Assembly (NCBI RefSeq): GCF_015277675.1
Contig: NZ_JADHEC010000006.1
Coordinates: 57,674-121,673, forward strand
DNA length: 64,000 bases
Origin: Flavobacterium soyangense
GTDB taxonomy: Bacteria; Bacteroidota; Bacteroidia; Flavobacteriales; Flavobacteriaceae
Direction of reading: 5' to 3'
The notes beneath the pieces were generated by a model, which searched no databases, was not told the DNA's origin, and saw nothing but the letters and a program-made list of their open reading frames with translations. Positions 26,392 through 34,986 of the stretch are shown piece by piece (position 1 is the stretch's first letter; every line of letters starts with the position of its first letter). Both the position numbers and the translations under genes were made by a program.

Positions 26392-27792
26392 TTAAATTGT
26401 TTCTGCCAAATCCAGCGCTTTATTCAGCGCCAATAATTTATTGTAAACTTCCTGCATTTCGCTTTCCTCGTTCGAATCGGCCACAATTCCGGCACCGGCT
26501 TGAGAATGCAATTGATGGTTTTTGCTTAAGAAAGTTCGAATCATAATCGCGTGATTAAAATTTCCCTCGAAATCCATAAAGCCTATGGCTCCACCATAAA
26601 AATTACGGTTTGTTTTTTCGTAATCTTCTATCAATTGCATCGCTCTGTGTTTTGGGGCTCCACTTAATGTTCCTGCCGGGAATGTATCGGCCACGACTTG
26701 CATCGTTGTGGCTTTTTCGTGTAAATGTCCCGTCACTTTTGAAACCAAATGGATGACGTGAGAGAAAAATTGTACTTCGCGATATTTTTCCACATTGACA
26801 TCGTGACCGTTCCGGCTTAAGTCGTTTCTGGCCAGATCGACTAACATTACGTGTTCACTATTTTCTTTTTTATCAACGGATAATTCTTTGGCAAGAATTG
26901 CATCTTTTTCATCATCTCCAGTTCGTCTGAATGTTCCTGCGATTGGGTGAATTTCGGCTTTTCGGTTTTTGACAATGATTTGGGCTTCAGGTGAAGATCC
27001 AAATATTTTGAAATCGCCATAATCAAAAAAGAATAAATAAGGTGAAGGATTGATGCTTCTTAAAGCTCTATAGACATTGAATTCGTCACCTTTGAAGCCC
27101 TGGGTAAATCTTCTGGATAAAACCAATTGGAAAACATCGCCACGGTGACAATGCTTTTTGGCTAAAGCTACATTTTGTTTGAATTCTTCGTCTGTAAGAT
27201 TTGAAACTCCATCTCCTTCTTTCGAAAATTTATACGAAGCAATATTTCTGGATTGTAATAATTGTTCAATTTCCGAAATGTTATTTTTCCCATCCAAGCT
27301 GTGACAGAAAATATAGGCTTCGTTTTTGAAATGGTTAATGGCAATAATATTTTGGTAAACCGCATAATACACATCAGGAATGGTATTGCTATTTTCTTTT
27401 TTGGAAATTGATACTTTTTCGAAATAACGAACGGCATCATACGAAATATAACCAAATAAGCCGTTGTTGATGAATTTAAAATTATTTTTCTCCGATTTGA
27501 ATTGTCCTGAAAACTCCTGAATTACTTGTGGAATATCGGTGTTTTCGTCGATAGCGATAGTATCAATACTTCCATCAGGATAATTTTTATAAATGGTTTC
27601 ATTTTCGATTTTTATCGAAGCAATCGGATTGCAACAGATGTATGAAAAACTGTTGTCGTTACCGTGATAATCACTACTTTCCAAAAGCAAACTATTTGGA
27701 AATTGATCCCGAATTTTTAAGTAAACACTCACTGGAGTAATTGTGTCAGCGAGGATTTGCTTATAATTTGTGTTTAATTTTAATGATTCCAA
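26392..27792 (-). CDS. trpE: Anthranilate synthase component I
   Basis: Makes anthranilate from chorismate. The feedback-binding LLESSDY motif (near residue 36) indicates tryptophan inhibition. The catalytic core shows IAGTFRRTGDDEKD, LVDLARNDLSRNG, FPAGTLSGAPKHRAM and QAGAGIVADS. At 466 residues it is complete. It is the first structural gene of the operon, downstream of a leader with an attenuator. Confidence 0.96.
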   Translation of the reverse strand: MESLKLNTNYKQILADTITPVSVYLKIRDQFPNSLLLESSDYHGNDNSFSYICCNPIASIKIENETIYKNYPDGSIDTIAIDENTDIPQVIQEFSGQFKSEKNNFKFINNGLFGYISYDAVRYFEKVSISKKENSNTIPDVYYAVYQNIIAINHFKNEAYIFCHSLDGKNNISEIEQLLQSRNIASYKFSKEGDGVSNLTDEEFKQNVALAKKHCHRGDVFQLVLSRRFTQGFKGDEFNVYRALRSINPSPYLFFFDYGDFKIFGSSPEAQIIVKNRKAEIHPIAGTFRRTGDDEKDAILAKELSVDKKENSEHVMLVDLARNDLSRNGHDVNVEKYREVQFFSHVIHLVSKVTGHLHEKATTMQVVADTFPAGTLSGAPKHRAMQLIEDYEKTNRNFYGGAIGFMDFEGNFNHAIMIRTFLSKNHQLHSQAGAGIVADSNEESEMQEVYNKLLALNKALDLAETI

Positions 27793-27840
27793 TTTGTTAA
27801 ATTTTATTGTTGAATGTTGTTTTCAAATAATTTTGGCATA

Positions 27841-27870
27841 AAAAAAGGCCTGTCGTGATGACAAGCCTTT
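27841..27870 (-). terminator. trp attenuator terminator
   Basis: In the leader RNA (minus strand) AAAGGCTTGTC pairs with GACAGGCCTTT through one G-U pair around a five-base loop, then Us. It lies about 50 bases before the trpE ATG and 33 bases after the leader-peptide stop. The 3' arm plus loop (27852-27858) is exactly complementary to 27903-27909, which covers the leader stop codon. Confidence 0.88.
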
Positions 27871-27902
27871 TATATTTATAGTTTATACTATAGGAGCTTA
27901 GT

Positions 27903-27959
27903 TCACGACGACTGACGTAAATTGTTCCACCACCAAGTATTGTTTGTAATTGTTTTCAT
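27903..27959 (-). CDS. trpL: trp leader peptide with three consecutive Trp codons
   Basis: ATG at 27959 opens an 18-codon frame reading MKTITNNTWWWNNLRQSS and ending at TGA 27905-27903. The three TGG codons occupy 27935-27927. The reading frame, the size and the downstream terminator fit a ribosome-stalling attenuator: a ribosome at the stop codon would hide GUCGUGA and allow the terminator, while one stalled at the Trp codons would leave it free to pair with the terminator's 3' arm. The mechanism is inferred from base pairing; the peptide and pairing are seen directly. Confidence 0.88.
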   Translation of the reverse strand: MKTITNNTWWWNNLRQSS

Positions 27960-28043
27960 AATTTCTTGCCACAAATATATAAATGAAATTTGATTATCCA
28001 AGCAGAATGAACAAAAAATATTTTTTTTTGTGATTTTGTTAAA

Positions 28044-28079
28044 TAACAAACCCTAACAATTTCTTATTAGGGTTCGTTA
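28044..28079 (-). terminator. Hairpin terminator after the YceI gene
   Basis: TAAC-A-AACCCTAA (28044-28056) pairs with TTAGGGTT-C-GTTA (28067-28079) with one internal mismatch. The T-run on the minus strand is weak. Confidence 0.65.
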
Positions 28080-28096
28080 TAACTATTTTTCTAAAA

Positions 28097-28663
28097 TTAG
28101 AAAGTTAAATTTACGTTTAATTCAAATTCATCATAGATAGCTTTGTCTCCAATGCTTTCAAAAAATGATTTAGAACCATATTTAATGTCATATTTTGTTC
28201 TATCTACCATAAATTTTGTAGTTGCAGAATTTTCAGCAACTGTAATGTCAAAAGTAACTGGGTTTGTGATTCCTTTAATAGTTAAATCTGCAATTACAGT
28301 GTAAACATTTGGTGATTTACTTCCTATTTTTTTGAAAACTAAAGTTGCAGTTGGGAATTTTTCAGTACTGAAGAAGTCCTCTGATTTCAAGTGACCGTTT
28401 AGTTTGCCAAGGTATTCACCAGTAAGATCTGTTGAAGTTAATGATGTCATATCAGCTGTAAAACTTCCGCCAACTAATTTTTTTCCTTTGAAAACTAAGG
28501 CACCATCTTTAAGATTTACGGTTCCATTATGTTGTCCAGTAACTTTTTTAGCTAACCAGTTGATAGAACTTTTTGCAGCGTCCACTTTTTTAGTTTGTGC
28601 TGTTACTGAAAAAGTAGATAAAACTACTACTAATGCTAATGCAATTGATTTTAAATTTTTCAT
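28097..28663 (-). CDS. YceI family periplasmic protein
   Basis: A 188-residue exported lipocalin-like barrel that in relatives binds isoprenoid-type lipids. Signal peptide MKNLKSIALALVVVLSTFSVTA. Family features: INWLAKKVTGQHNGTVNLKDG near the start, LKSEDFFSTEKFPTA in the middle, and the last residues FELNVNLTF. A separate gene between the trp leader and the nitroreductase. Confidence 0.93.
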   Translation of the reverse strand: MKNLKSIALALVVVLSTFSVTAQTKKVDAAKSSINWLAKKVTGQHNGTVNLKDGALVFKGKKLVGGSFTADMTSLTSTDLTGEYLGKLNGHLKSEDFFSTEKFPTATLVFKKIGSKSPNVYTVIADLTIKGITNPVTFDITVAENSATTKFMVDRTKYDIKYGSKSFFESIGDKAIYDEFELNVNLTF

Positions 28664-28714
28664 TGATTTTAAATTTGTTTGTGAATAAATAATTTTTTGT
28701 TTGTAAATTAATAA

Positions 28715-29347
28715 TTATAGTGTGATAAATAATTCTTCGTTTGATTTTCTAACTTTTTTATAATATTGTGTTGCATCTTCTTCATGTCGATAGCCCACGG
28801 TGGCCAACAAACTTGCGTTTAAGCCTAATGCTTCCAATCCAAGTATTTCATTTACTTTAGCAGGAACAAAACCTTCCATCGGGGTAACATCAATTTTTAA
28901 TTCAGCGGCCGCATTTAATAAATTAGCCAAAGCCAAATAGGTTTGTTTTGAATTCCAAATAGCTTTTGCCTCTTCGGACAGTCCATTAACATTACTTTTC
29001 ATAAAATCTTGGTAGCCTGACAATGTTTCTTTGTCGATTCCTCTAGTTGCACTCATATTTTGTATTAGGGTATCGATATCTGTATCGCCAATACTGGTTT
29101 GATTTGCAAATACCAGCAGGTGTGATGCATCAGTAATTTGCGATTGCCCCCAAGCAGCAGGTTGAATTTGCGCTCTCAATTCAGGGTTTTCCACGATTAT
29201 GACTTTGTAAGGTTGCAAACCATAAGAAGATGAACTTAAGCGAATGGCTTCTTTTAATGTGTTTAAATCTTCGGTTGAGATTTTTTTGGAAGCATCAAAT
29301 TTCTTTGTTGCATATCTCCAGTTTTGAGTTTCTAAAAAATGATTCAT
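28715..29347 (-). CDS. NAD(P)H-dependent oxidoreductase, nitroreductase family
   Basis: A 210-residue FMN-dependent nitroreductase-like enzyme. FMN-binding residues lie in RYATKKFDASKKI, SSSSYGLQPYKVIIV, and GFVPAKVNEILGL; the C-terminal GYRHEEDATQYYKKVRK is typical of the NfsB-like subgroup. It reduces nitroaromatics or quinones in relatives; the substrate here is unknown. It lies 16 bases downstream of a MarR-type gene, so the pair looks like a self-regulated detoxification unit. Confidence 0.92.
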   Translation of the reverse strand: MNHFLETQNWRYATKKFDASKKISTEDLNTLKEAIRLSSSSYGLQPYKVIIVENPELRAQIQPAAWGQSQITDASHLLVFANQTSIGDTDIDTLIQNMSATRGIDKETLSGYQDFMKSNVNGLSEEAKAIWNSKQTYLALANLLNAAAELKIDVTPMEGFVPAKVNEILGLEALGLNASLLATVGYRHEEDATQYYKKVRKSNEELFITL

Positions 29348-29363
29348 AATTTGTTATTTCTAT

Positions 29364-29819
29364 TTATTGATTTCTAAACTTTTCTAATAATTGATTTAAC
29401 TGTTCTAATTCTTCTGAATTTAAATTTTTTGAGAAAGAATTTTCGTGTTCCTGTACTTTTGGATCCAATTCGGTTAAAACATCAAGCCCTTTTTGGGTTA
29501 TTAATACTTCTATTTTTCTTCTATTTTTACTGCAAACATTTCGAGTCACAAGATTTTTTAATAATAATTTATCTACTAATCGAGTTGTATTGCTTGTTTT
29601 GGCTAGCATTCGTTCCTGAATCACGAACATATTTGCCGAATTCCCTTTTTGGCCTCTTAGTATCCTTAATACGTTGAATTGTTCACCGGATAAATCATAA
29701 GGCTTTAAAATTTCATTTAATTTATCTGTAATCACGTTTTGAGTATACAAAACATTCAGTATAATTTTTTTAGAATTATCTAAAGCAACTGTACTTTTAA
29801 TTTCTTCTTCAATTTTCAT
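29364..29819 (-). CDS. MarR family transcriptional regulator
   Basis: A 151-residue winged-helix repressor. The helix-turn-helix spans VLRILRGQ to the recognition helix AKTSNTTRLVDKLLLK, and the wing is RRKIEVLITQKG. It is first in an operon with the nitroreductase. Palindromes ATTTGTANNTACAAAT overlap its own -7 box, so autoregulation with effector release is expected. Confidence 0.93.
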   Translation of the reverse strand: MKIEEEIKSTVALDNSKKIILNVLYTQNVITDKLNEILKPYDLSGEQFNVLRILRGQKGNSANMFVIQERMLAKTSNTTRLVDKLLLKNLVTRNVCSKNRRKIEVLITQKGLDVLTELDPKVQEHENSFSKNLNSEELEQLNQLLEKFRNQ

Positions 29820-29834
29820 ATTTGTATATATGTA

Positions 29835-29878
29835 ATTTGTAGGTACAAATGTAGCGTAATTTTGTTTGTATATACAAA
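29835..29878. promoter_or_regulatory. MarR operator pair overlapping the promoter
   Basis: Two palindromes of the form TTTGTA-NN-TACAAA: 29835-29850 (perfect 7+2+7 with the flanking A/T) and 29865-29878 (perfect). The centres are 29 bp apart. A third half-site TTTGTATATATGTA lies at 29821-29834. The first site overlaps the -7 element TACATTTG (minus, 29846-29853) and the second covers the -33 region. Confidence 0.78.
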
Positions 29879-30157
29879 TGTTTTAACTTTTTTTTTATTA
29901 AAAACATTTTTTGGGTTGTGGAAATAGTTAATTTTAAAAAAACATCCATTGATTATAAGTAGTGTAAAAGCGAGTAATATGTATCTTTTAAATATTAAGA
30001 CTGATTTATTTTAATATTTTTATGAATTATTTTATGAATTTATAAATACTCTTATTTTACGTTTATACGAAATCGTTTTCTACAAAATATTATCTAATTC
30101 ACATTTTTACTAATTTTTGTTATGTAAAAACTTCGTATTTTTACAAAAAACTATATT
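29879..30157. other. AT-rich intergenic region between divergent marR and rhodanese genes
   Basis: Very AT-rich with homopolymer runs. I see no open frame, RNA gene or clear palindrome apart from the MarR sites at its left edge. Confidence 0.6.
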
Positions 30158-30469
30158 ATGAATTTAACACAAGAAGATTGGGTTTCTCAACTCGAAGTTG
30201 ATGAAAACGCAGTAATATTAGACGTTAGGACTGAAGATGAGTGCAATAATGGAATTATTCCTAATTCTATAAATATTGACATATACGAAGGTCAGAAGTT
30301 TATAGAAAAATTAGATGCGTTAGATAAAACAAAAAACTATTATGTTTATTGTCGCTCTGGAGTCAGAAGTGCAAAAGCATGTGAAGCAATGAATAATCTG
30401 GGTTTTGAAAACACCTATAATTTACTGGGAGGAATCTTAGAATGGGATGGTGAAATAGTTTCGCCATAA
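30158..30469 (+). CDS. Rhodanese-like sulfurtransferase
   Basis: A 103-residue single rhodanese domain. The active-site loop is YCRSGVRS with the persulfide Cys near residue 67; VILDVRTEDEC near the start is the CDC25-like signature. It has no signal peptide, so it is cytoplasmic. It could supply sulfane sulfur or act in cyanide/thiosulfate handling. It is followed after 64 bases by the GapN-like gene. Confidence 0.92.
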   Translation: MNLTQEDWVSQLEVDENAVILDVRTEDECNNGIIPNSINIDIYEGQKFIEKLDALDKTKNYYVYCRSGVRSAKACEAMNNLGFENTYNLLGGILEWDGEIVSP

Positions 30470-30533
30470 AGTGATAAAGAGGCTGGTGTCTCTTTATTAT
30501 TTATACCTTAAAATTTAATATAATAAACATATA

Positions 30534-32114
30534 ATGAATATAATACCTCAAGAATTCCAAATTAGCTCATTGCTTATTCAAGACACTTATTTAGTTAATG
30601 GTGAATTAAAAAAATGGACAGGAACTACAACTCCTGTATACTCTACAATTTCTTCAACTGAAAATTATGAACCTACTTTATTAGGTACTATTCCTTTTAT
30701 GGGAGAGAAAGAAGCTATGGAAACTGTAGATGCTGCAGATGCTGCATTCAATAATGGGCAAGGTTTGTGGCCAACAATGAAAGTAGTTGATCGTATCAAG
30801 TGTATGGAGAATTTTGTTTCCCAAATGAAAGCAACACGATCTGAAGTTGTTAAGCTTTTGATGTGGGAAATAGGAAAATCATTGGGCGATTCTGAAAAAG
30901 AATTTGACAGAACCGTAGAATATATTTATGATACTATCGAGAGTTACAAAGAATTAAACAGTCGTAGTGCTAAATTTAGTAAGGTGCAAGGAATAAATGC
31001 CATGGTTCGAAGAGGGCCATTAGGAGTTGTTCTTTGTCTTGGACCCTATAATTATCCTTTGAATGAGACTTTTACTTTGTTGATTCCGGCATTAATAATG
31101 GGTAATCCTGTTATCTTTAAACCTGCTAAACACGGAGTTTTATCAATTTCTCCTTTGTTGGAAGCCTTTAGAAGTAGTTTTCCAAAAGGTGTAATTAATA
31201 TATTATATGGTCGTGGCCGTGAAGTTGCTTCTCCAATTATGAAATCTGGAAGGGTTTCCATTTTGGCTTTAATTGGGAACAGTAAATCGGCAATTGCATT
31301 GCAGGATTTACACCCAAATAAAAACAGGTTGCGTTTAGTTTTGGGATTGGAAGCAAAAAATCCCGCTATAATTTTACCGGATGCAAATTTAGATTTGGCT
31401 ATTCAGGAATGTGTTGCAGGATCTTTATCCTTTAACGGACAGCGATGTACAGCTTTGAAGATTTTATATGTTCATGAATCTATAGTTGATGAATTTAATA
31501 AACGTTTTGCAGCCAAAGTAGATGCATTAACTTATGGAAATCCTTGGGATAAAGAAGTGTTTTTAACACCATTGCCAGAAAAAGATAAACCTGACTATAT
31601 ACAGGAATTGATTGATGATGCTACAAATAATGGAGCAAAAGTCATTAATGCAAAAGGAGGAGAGCGTTCTGAAAATTTTATATATCCAGCTGTCTTGTAT
31701 CCAATAAATAAGGAAATGAGAGTATATCGCGAAGAGCAATTTGGACCGGTTGTACCCGTTATTTCTTTCAAAAATATCCAAGAACCATTGAATGATATGG
31801 CAGAATCACATTATGGTCAGCAAGTAAGTTTGTTTGGGCAAGACATAAAAACCATTGCGCCGCTTATTGATACTTTAGTTAATTTAGTTTGCAGAGTGAA
31901 TCTAAACAGTTCTTGTCAAAGAGGACCTGATGTTTTTCCGTTTACGGGAAGAAAAGATTCAGCAGTGGGGACTTTGAGTATTCATGATGCGTTGCGGTCT
32001 TTCTCTATCAGAACTTTTGTGGCTTCAAAAGACAATGACTATAATAATAAAATATTGCAGGAATTATTGAATAGTAAAGAATCAAATTTCATCAATACCG
32101 ATTATATTTTATAG
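30534..32114 (+). CDS. gapN: NADP-dependent glyceraldehyde-3-phosphate dehydrogenase (GapN-like aldehyde dehydrogenase)
   Basis: A 526-residue aldehyde dehydrogenase. Catalytic Cys is in [13 protein letters not shown] (near residue 304) and the general base Glu in LGLEAKNP. The C-terminal [18 protein letters not shown] matches GapN enzymes, which oxidise glyceraldehyde-3-phosphate directly to 3-phosphoglycerate and yield NADPH without ATP. Together with gap at 16352 the cell would have both routes. Assignment to GapN rather than another ALDH rests on the C-terminal motif and is fairly firm. Confidence 0.88.
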   Translation: MNIIPQEFQISSLLIQDTYLVNGELKKWTGTTTPVYSTISSTENYEPTLLGTIPFMGEKEAMETVDAADAAFNNGQGLWPTMKVVDRIKCMENFVSQMKATRSEVVKLLMWEIGKSLGDSEKEFDRTVEYIYDTIESYKELNSRSAKFSKVQGINAMVRRGPLGVVLCLGPYNYPLNETFTLLIPALIMGNPVIFKPAKHGVLSISPLLEAFRSSFPKGVINILYGRGREVASPIMKSGRVSILALIGNSKSAIALQDLHPNKNRLRLVLGLEAKNPAIILPDANLDLAIQECVAGSLSFNGQRCTALKILYVHESIVDEFNKRFAAKVDALTYGNPWDKEVFLTPLPEKDKPDYIQELIDDATNNGAKVINAKGGERSENFIYPAVLYPINKEMRVYREEQFGPVVPVISFKNIQEPLNDMAESHYGQQVSLFGQDIKTIAPLIDTLVNLVCRVNLNSSCQRGPDVFPFTGRKDSAVGTLSIHDALRSFSIRTFVASKDNDYNNKILQELLNSKESNFINTDYIL

Positions 32115-32239
32115 TTAAATTCATTAAAAGTTTGTATTAATTCCGAATTGTAAAGATGCAATAGAAAAAGCGTCATATAATTTTAGTAAGAAAAATGATT
32201 TGTTTAAACTGAATTTGTTATATTTTTTTAATTTATATT

Positions 32240-32247
32240 TAAATTTG
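32240..32247 (+). promoter_or_regulatory. -7 element TAAATTTG of the small cytochrome c gene
   Basis: TANNTTTG match 70 bases upstream of the ATG at 32317. Confidence 0.45.
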
Positions 32248-32316
32248 TGATAAATATCATTGTTTTTGAATCTTAACTAGACTAAATTTACGGAATAGAA
32301 TTTAAACTTTGATGCA

Positions 32317-32724
32317 ATGAAAAATAAGTATTTTTTTTTGATTATATTAGTATTTTTCTTTTTCGGGGGTAATACTAGTTTTGCTCAAAAGAGTAGTTGG
32401 GCGGTTCCAGAATATACTAAGGGGCTAAAAAACCCATTTAAAAGCAATATTGGCGCCACCAAAGAAGGAAAAGAAATCTATGAACAGATGTGTGTTTTAT
32501 GTCATGGATTGACTGGAAAAGGAAATGGAGAAGCGGGTTTAAGTCTAGATCAGCAGCCTGCAAATTTTCTCCATATTAAAGATATTCCAAATGAAACAGA
32601 CGGAGAAATTTTTTGGAAAATAACTGTTGGAAAACCTCCGATGTCATCTTATGATGAATTATTAACTGAAGACCAGAGATGGAAATTAGTAAATTACATT
32701 AGAGAGCTCAATAAAAAAAAATAA
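32317..32724 (+). CDS. Monohaem cytochrome c
   Basis: A 135-residue periplasmic protein. The signal peptide contains an unusually aromatic core (FFLIILVFFFFGG). The haem site is CVLCHG near residue 54, and PPMSSYDEL supplies a likely axial Met. It belongs to the cbb3/class I-like small cytochromes with C-terminal helix WKLVNYIREL. Its redox partner is unknown; the neighbouring genes do not suggest one. Confidence 0.92.
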   Translation: MKNKYFFLIILVFFFFGGNTSFAQKSSWAVPEYTKGLKNPFKSNIGATKEGKEIYEQMCVLCHGLTGKGNGEAGLSLDQQPANFLHIKDIPNETDGEIFWKITVGKPPMSSYDELLTEDQRWKLVNYIRELNKKK

Positions 32725-32902
32725 TTTATTTTTTTTCGGTATTGGTATTTAAGAACCAATGAATAATTGGTAAAAGTACAATTTTAGACAGCATTAAACT
32801 TATGTTTTTTGCTGTTTTTTTGTTTTTAGTAGTTAGCTTTAAATTTGCAATTTGAGTTGGTATTTACACCTTATTTTTTATGTTGACTATAGATTTTAAA
32901 CC

Positions 32903-32932
32903 AAAAAACCTCTAAATTATTTAGAAGTTTTT
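32903..32932 (-). terminator. Terminator after the CPBP protease gene
   Basis: AAAAACCTCTAAA pairs with TTTAGAAGTTTTT (one mismatch) and is followed by Ts on the minus strand. It may also serve the convergent cytochrome gene. Confidence 0.65.
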
Positions 32933-32993
32933 AGATACGACAAGTTGAGGAAAGAAGAGTTCTCTCGAACTTTTATGAGGTCGATTTGCGTTT

Positions 32994-33851
32994 TTATCTT
33001 TTCCAATAAGGAGAAACCACTTTGTTTTCGCTTAATATAAGTATAAGGATTGAAGCCAATGAACAAAAGAGGATAGCTTGGATTGTTCCTTCAGGACCAA
33101 ATTCACCACCTGTAAATAAGGGACTGCCTGTTATTTTAGTAGTTAATAAACTGGATGTTTTTTCATTGCCGGAAGTAATGGCGCCAAAAATTCCGGATTG
33201 CATAAAATTCCAGGCAAAATGTATCGCAATTGGGAACCATAAATTTCGGGCATAAATATAAGCAGCACCCATTAAAAATCCGGCTTCAATACCAACACAC
33301 AATCCGGATAGTAGCGTACTATTGGGATTGGCCAAATGCAATGCTCCAAAAATAATTGCCGTAATTATTAAAGAAATGTAACTGCCTAATTTTTCTTCCA
33401 CTATTCGAAAAATAATGCCTCGGATTAATATTTCTTCAAAAATCGCCACTGAAAAAGCAACCGTAAAGGGAATAATTATATTGGAAACAGGATTAATAGC
33501 AACGATTTCAAAACCGCCATTAACAATAATTACCAGTATGGTTAGGCATTGTAATAGTACTCCTATAACCATTCCAATTAGAGTATATTTAGAGATTCCT
33601 TTACTCGAAAATTCTGTTACTGCTCTGTTTTCATATTTTCTAAAAAAATAGATGTAGACTTCAATGACAGCTGCAGATGAAATGAGGCCTTTAATCAGGT
33701 TTCTTAGATTTTTATCTGCAACGGTAATTTCAAGAATTTTTCCAGTCAATTGCTGAGCAATTATAAAAGTAATAAAACATAGTAAAAGACCGAGTAGAAT
33801 TCTGGTTATTGAAGCATTTAAAATTTGTTGTTTGGTGGTAATTGTTTTCAT
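32994..33851 (-). CDS. CPBP family intramembrane metalloprotease
   Basis: A 285-residue protein with about seven transmembrane helices. The CAAX/CPBP motifs are visible: FEEILIRGIIFR (EExxxR, motif 1), FGALHLANP (FxxxH, motif 2) and HFAWNF (HxxxN, motif 3). Bacterial relatives are linked to bacteriocin immunity or envelope proteolysis, but no bacteriocin gene is near. Single gene with its own terminator. Confidence 0.93.
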   Translation of the reverse strand: MKTITTKQQILNASITRILLGLLLCFITFIIAQQLTGKILEITVADKNLRNLIKGLISSAAVIEVYIYFFRKYENRAVTEFSSKGISKYTLIGMVIGVLLQCLTILVIIVNGGFEIVAINPVSNIIIPFTVAFSVAIFEEILIRGIIFRIVEEKLGSYISLIITAIIFGALHLANPNSTLLSGLCVGIEAGFLMGAAYIYARNLWFPIAIHFAWNFMQSGIFGAITSGNEKTSSLLTTKITGSPLFTGGEFGPEGTIQAILFCSLASILILILSENKVVSPYWKR

Positions 33852-34023
33852 AAGTTTTAAATTAAGAGAGTTTATATAAATGGAATGGATTTTAGATTTT
33901 TTTTTTAATTATTTATTGAATGGTATAATTCGTTACATCTGATTTGCTTACAATAGCTAAGTTGTAGTTGTCAAATTTTTTTTTTTATTGTTTAGTTTAT
34001 AGTTTTTTTAGCTGTTGTTATTT

Positions 34024-34788
34024 TTATTGATTCTTTTTATTTGGTAAACTATAAACAACCTTTCCTTTTTCGTCTAAAAAATTAATTTTTGCATCCCCAT
34101 TGGAATCAACAATAAGTTGAATTCTCGTTTTACCTTTACCGTCTGCTAGGTTTATTAATGCTGATTTATTTGCGTCTTTACCAATAAAAACCCTATGGGC
34201 AAAGGCAGGGTCACCATTAACAGGCTCTAGGAGCTGCTTGAGTTTAGCATCTCTTTCGGGGCCATTTGGTAATTTTTCTGCTTCCTTGTATGTGCGACGA
34301 AACTCAGGGAAAGAAGGACTGTTATGCCAGTCATCTACATATAAACCTGTTTTTCTGTCTCCATTATCGTCAAGATATTGTAAATACAGAACCTGATTTT
34401 GATTGTATTGGTCAAAAGAAAAATGCCCTGAAGCAAAATATTTTCCACTACTATCTTTTCTTCCCGAAAATACAAGCCCCCCGCATTCAGAGGCCTCGTC
34501 ATCATAAAATATTAAACCGCCTCGGTTGCCTCCTGGAATTCCAAAAGGTTTTCCGTGATTCAAATTTGCTGGCGATTTTTCCACATTGGAAAGAACTAAT
34601 CTGGGTTGTCCGTTTGGTTCAACAATATTTATCCGCTTTGCGGTGAGTTCCTCAACTGTTAAGTTTTTTGAATTGCTTTCAATTCTAAAAATCAAGAACA
34701 AGGCAATGAATAGCAAAATGGATGAAACTATTGCGTATACTGATAAAAAGCGTATTTGCATTTTAACATTGTTGTAATTATTTGTCAT
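34024..34788 (-). CDS. Hypothetical membrane-anchored protein
   Basis: A 254-residue protein not matched to a named family. A single N-terminal transmembrane helix (residues about 12-33, FLSVYAIVSSILLFIALFLIF) is followed by a soluble extracytoplasmic domain rich in Gly/Asp/Asn turns (GLIFYDDEASECGGLVFSG, GDRKTGLYVDDWH). The pattern recalls beta-structured repeats reading L-x-x-x-D-x-x-G-x-x-R-I/L. It appears to be monocistronic; the upstream spacer is unusually GC-rich. Confidence 0.75.
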   Translation of the reverse strand: MTNNYNNVKMQIRFLSVYAIVSSILLFIALFLIFRIESNSKNLTVEELTAKRINIVEPNGQPRLVLSNVEKSPANLNHGKPFGIPGGNRGGLIFYDDEASECGGLVFSGRKDSSGKYFASGHFSFDQYNQNQVLYLQYLDDNGDRKTGLYVDDWHNSPSFPEFRRTYKEAEKLPNGPERDAKLKQLLEPVNGDPAFAHRVFIGKDANKSALINLADGKGKTRIQLIVDSNGDAKINFLDEKGKVVYSLPNKKNQ

Positions 34789-34922
34789 AAGATATTTGTT
34801 TTTTAATTACTTCCGATTACTTCTTTTATATATGTTTTTTGGTAACAATCATAATGTTTGGCCGCTTGGCGATGTGGCCGATTAAGAAAGCCTAAACTTT
34901 TGGTTAATGACTAATTTTCGAG

Positions 34923-34979
34923 TACAACGCCAACTCCAAATTAAGCCTAATCCCGCCCTATTGCCGACGGCGGTTGTAT
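34923..34979. repeat. GC-rich imperfect inverted repeat (attC-like in outline)
   Basis: TACAACGCC at the left pairs with GGCGGTTGTA at the right around a spacer containing AAGCCTAATCCCGCCC. Base composition is far above the surroundings. The core triplets do not fit the integron consensus (GTTRRRY/RYYYAAC), so it is described only as a structured repeat. Confidence 0.45.
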
Positions 34980-34986
34980 GCCGTTT

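Noticed and set aside
34923..34979. Integron attC site
   Set aside because: The GTTRRRY/RYYYAAC cores are not met and no integrase or cassette array is visible; kept only as an unexplained structured spacer.
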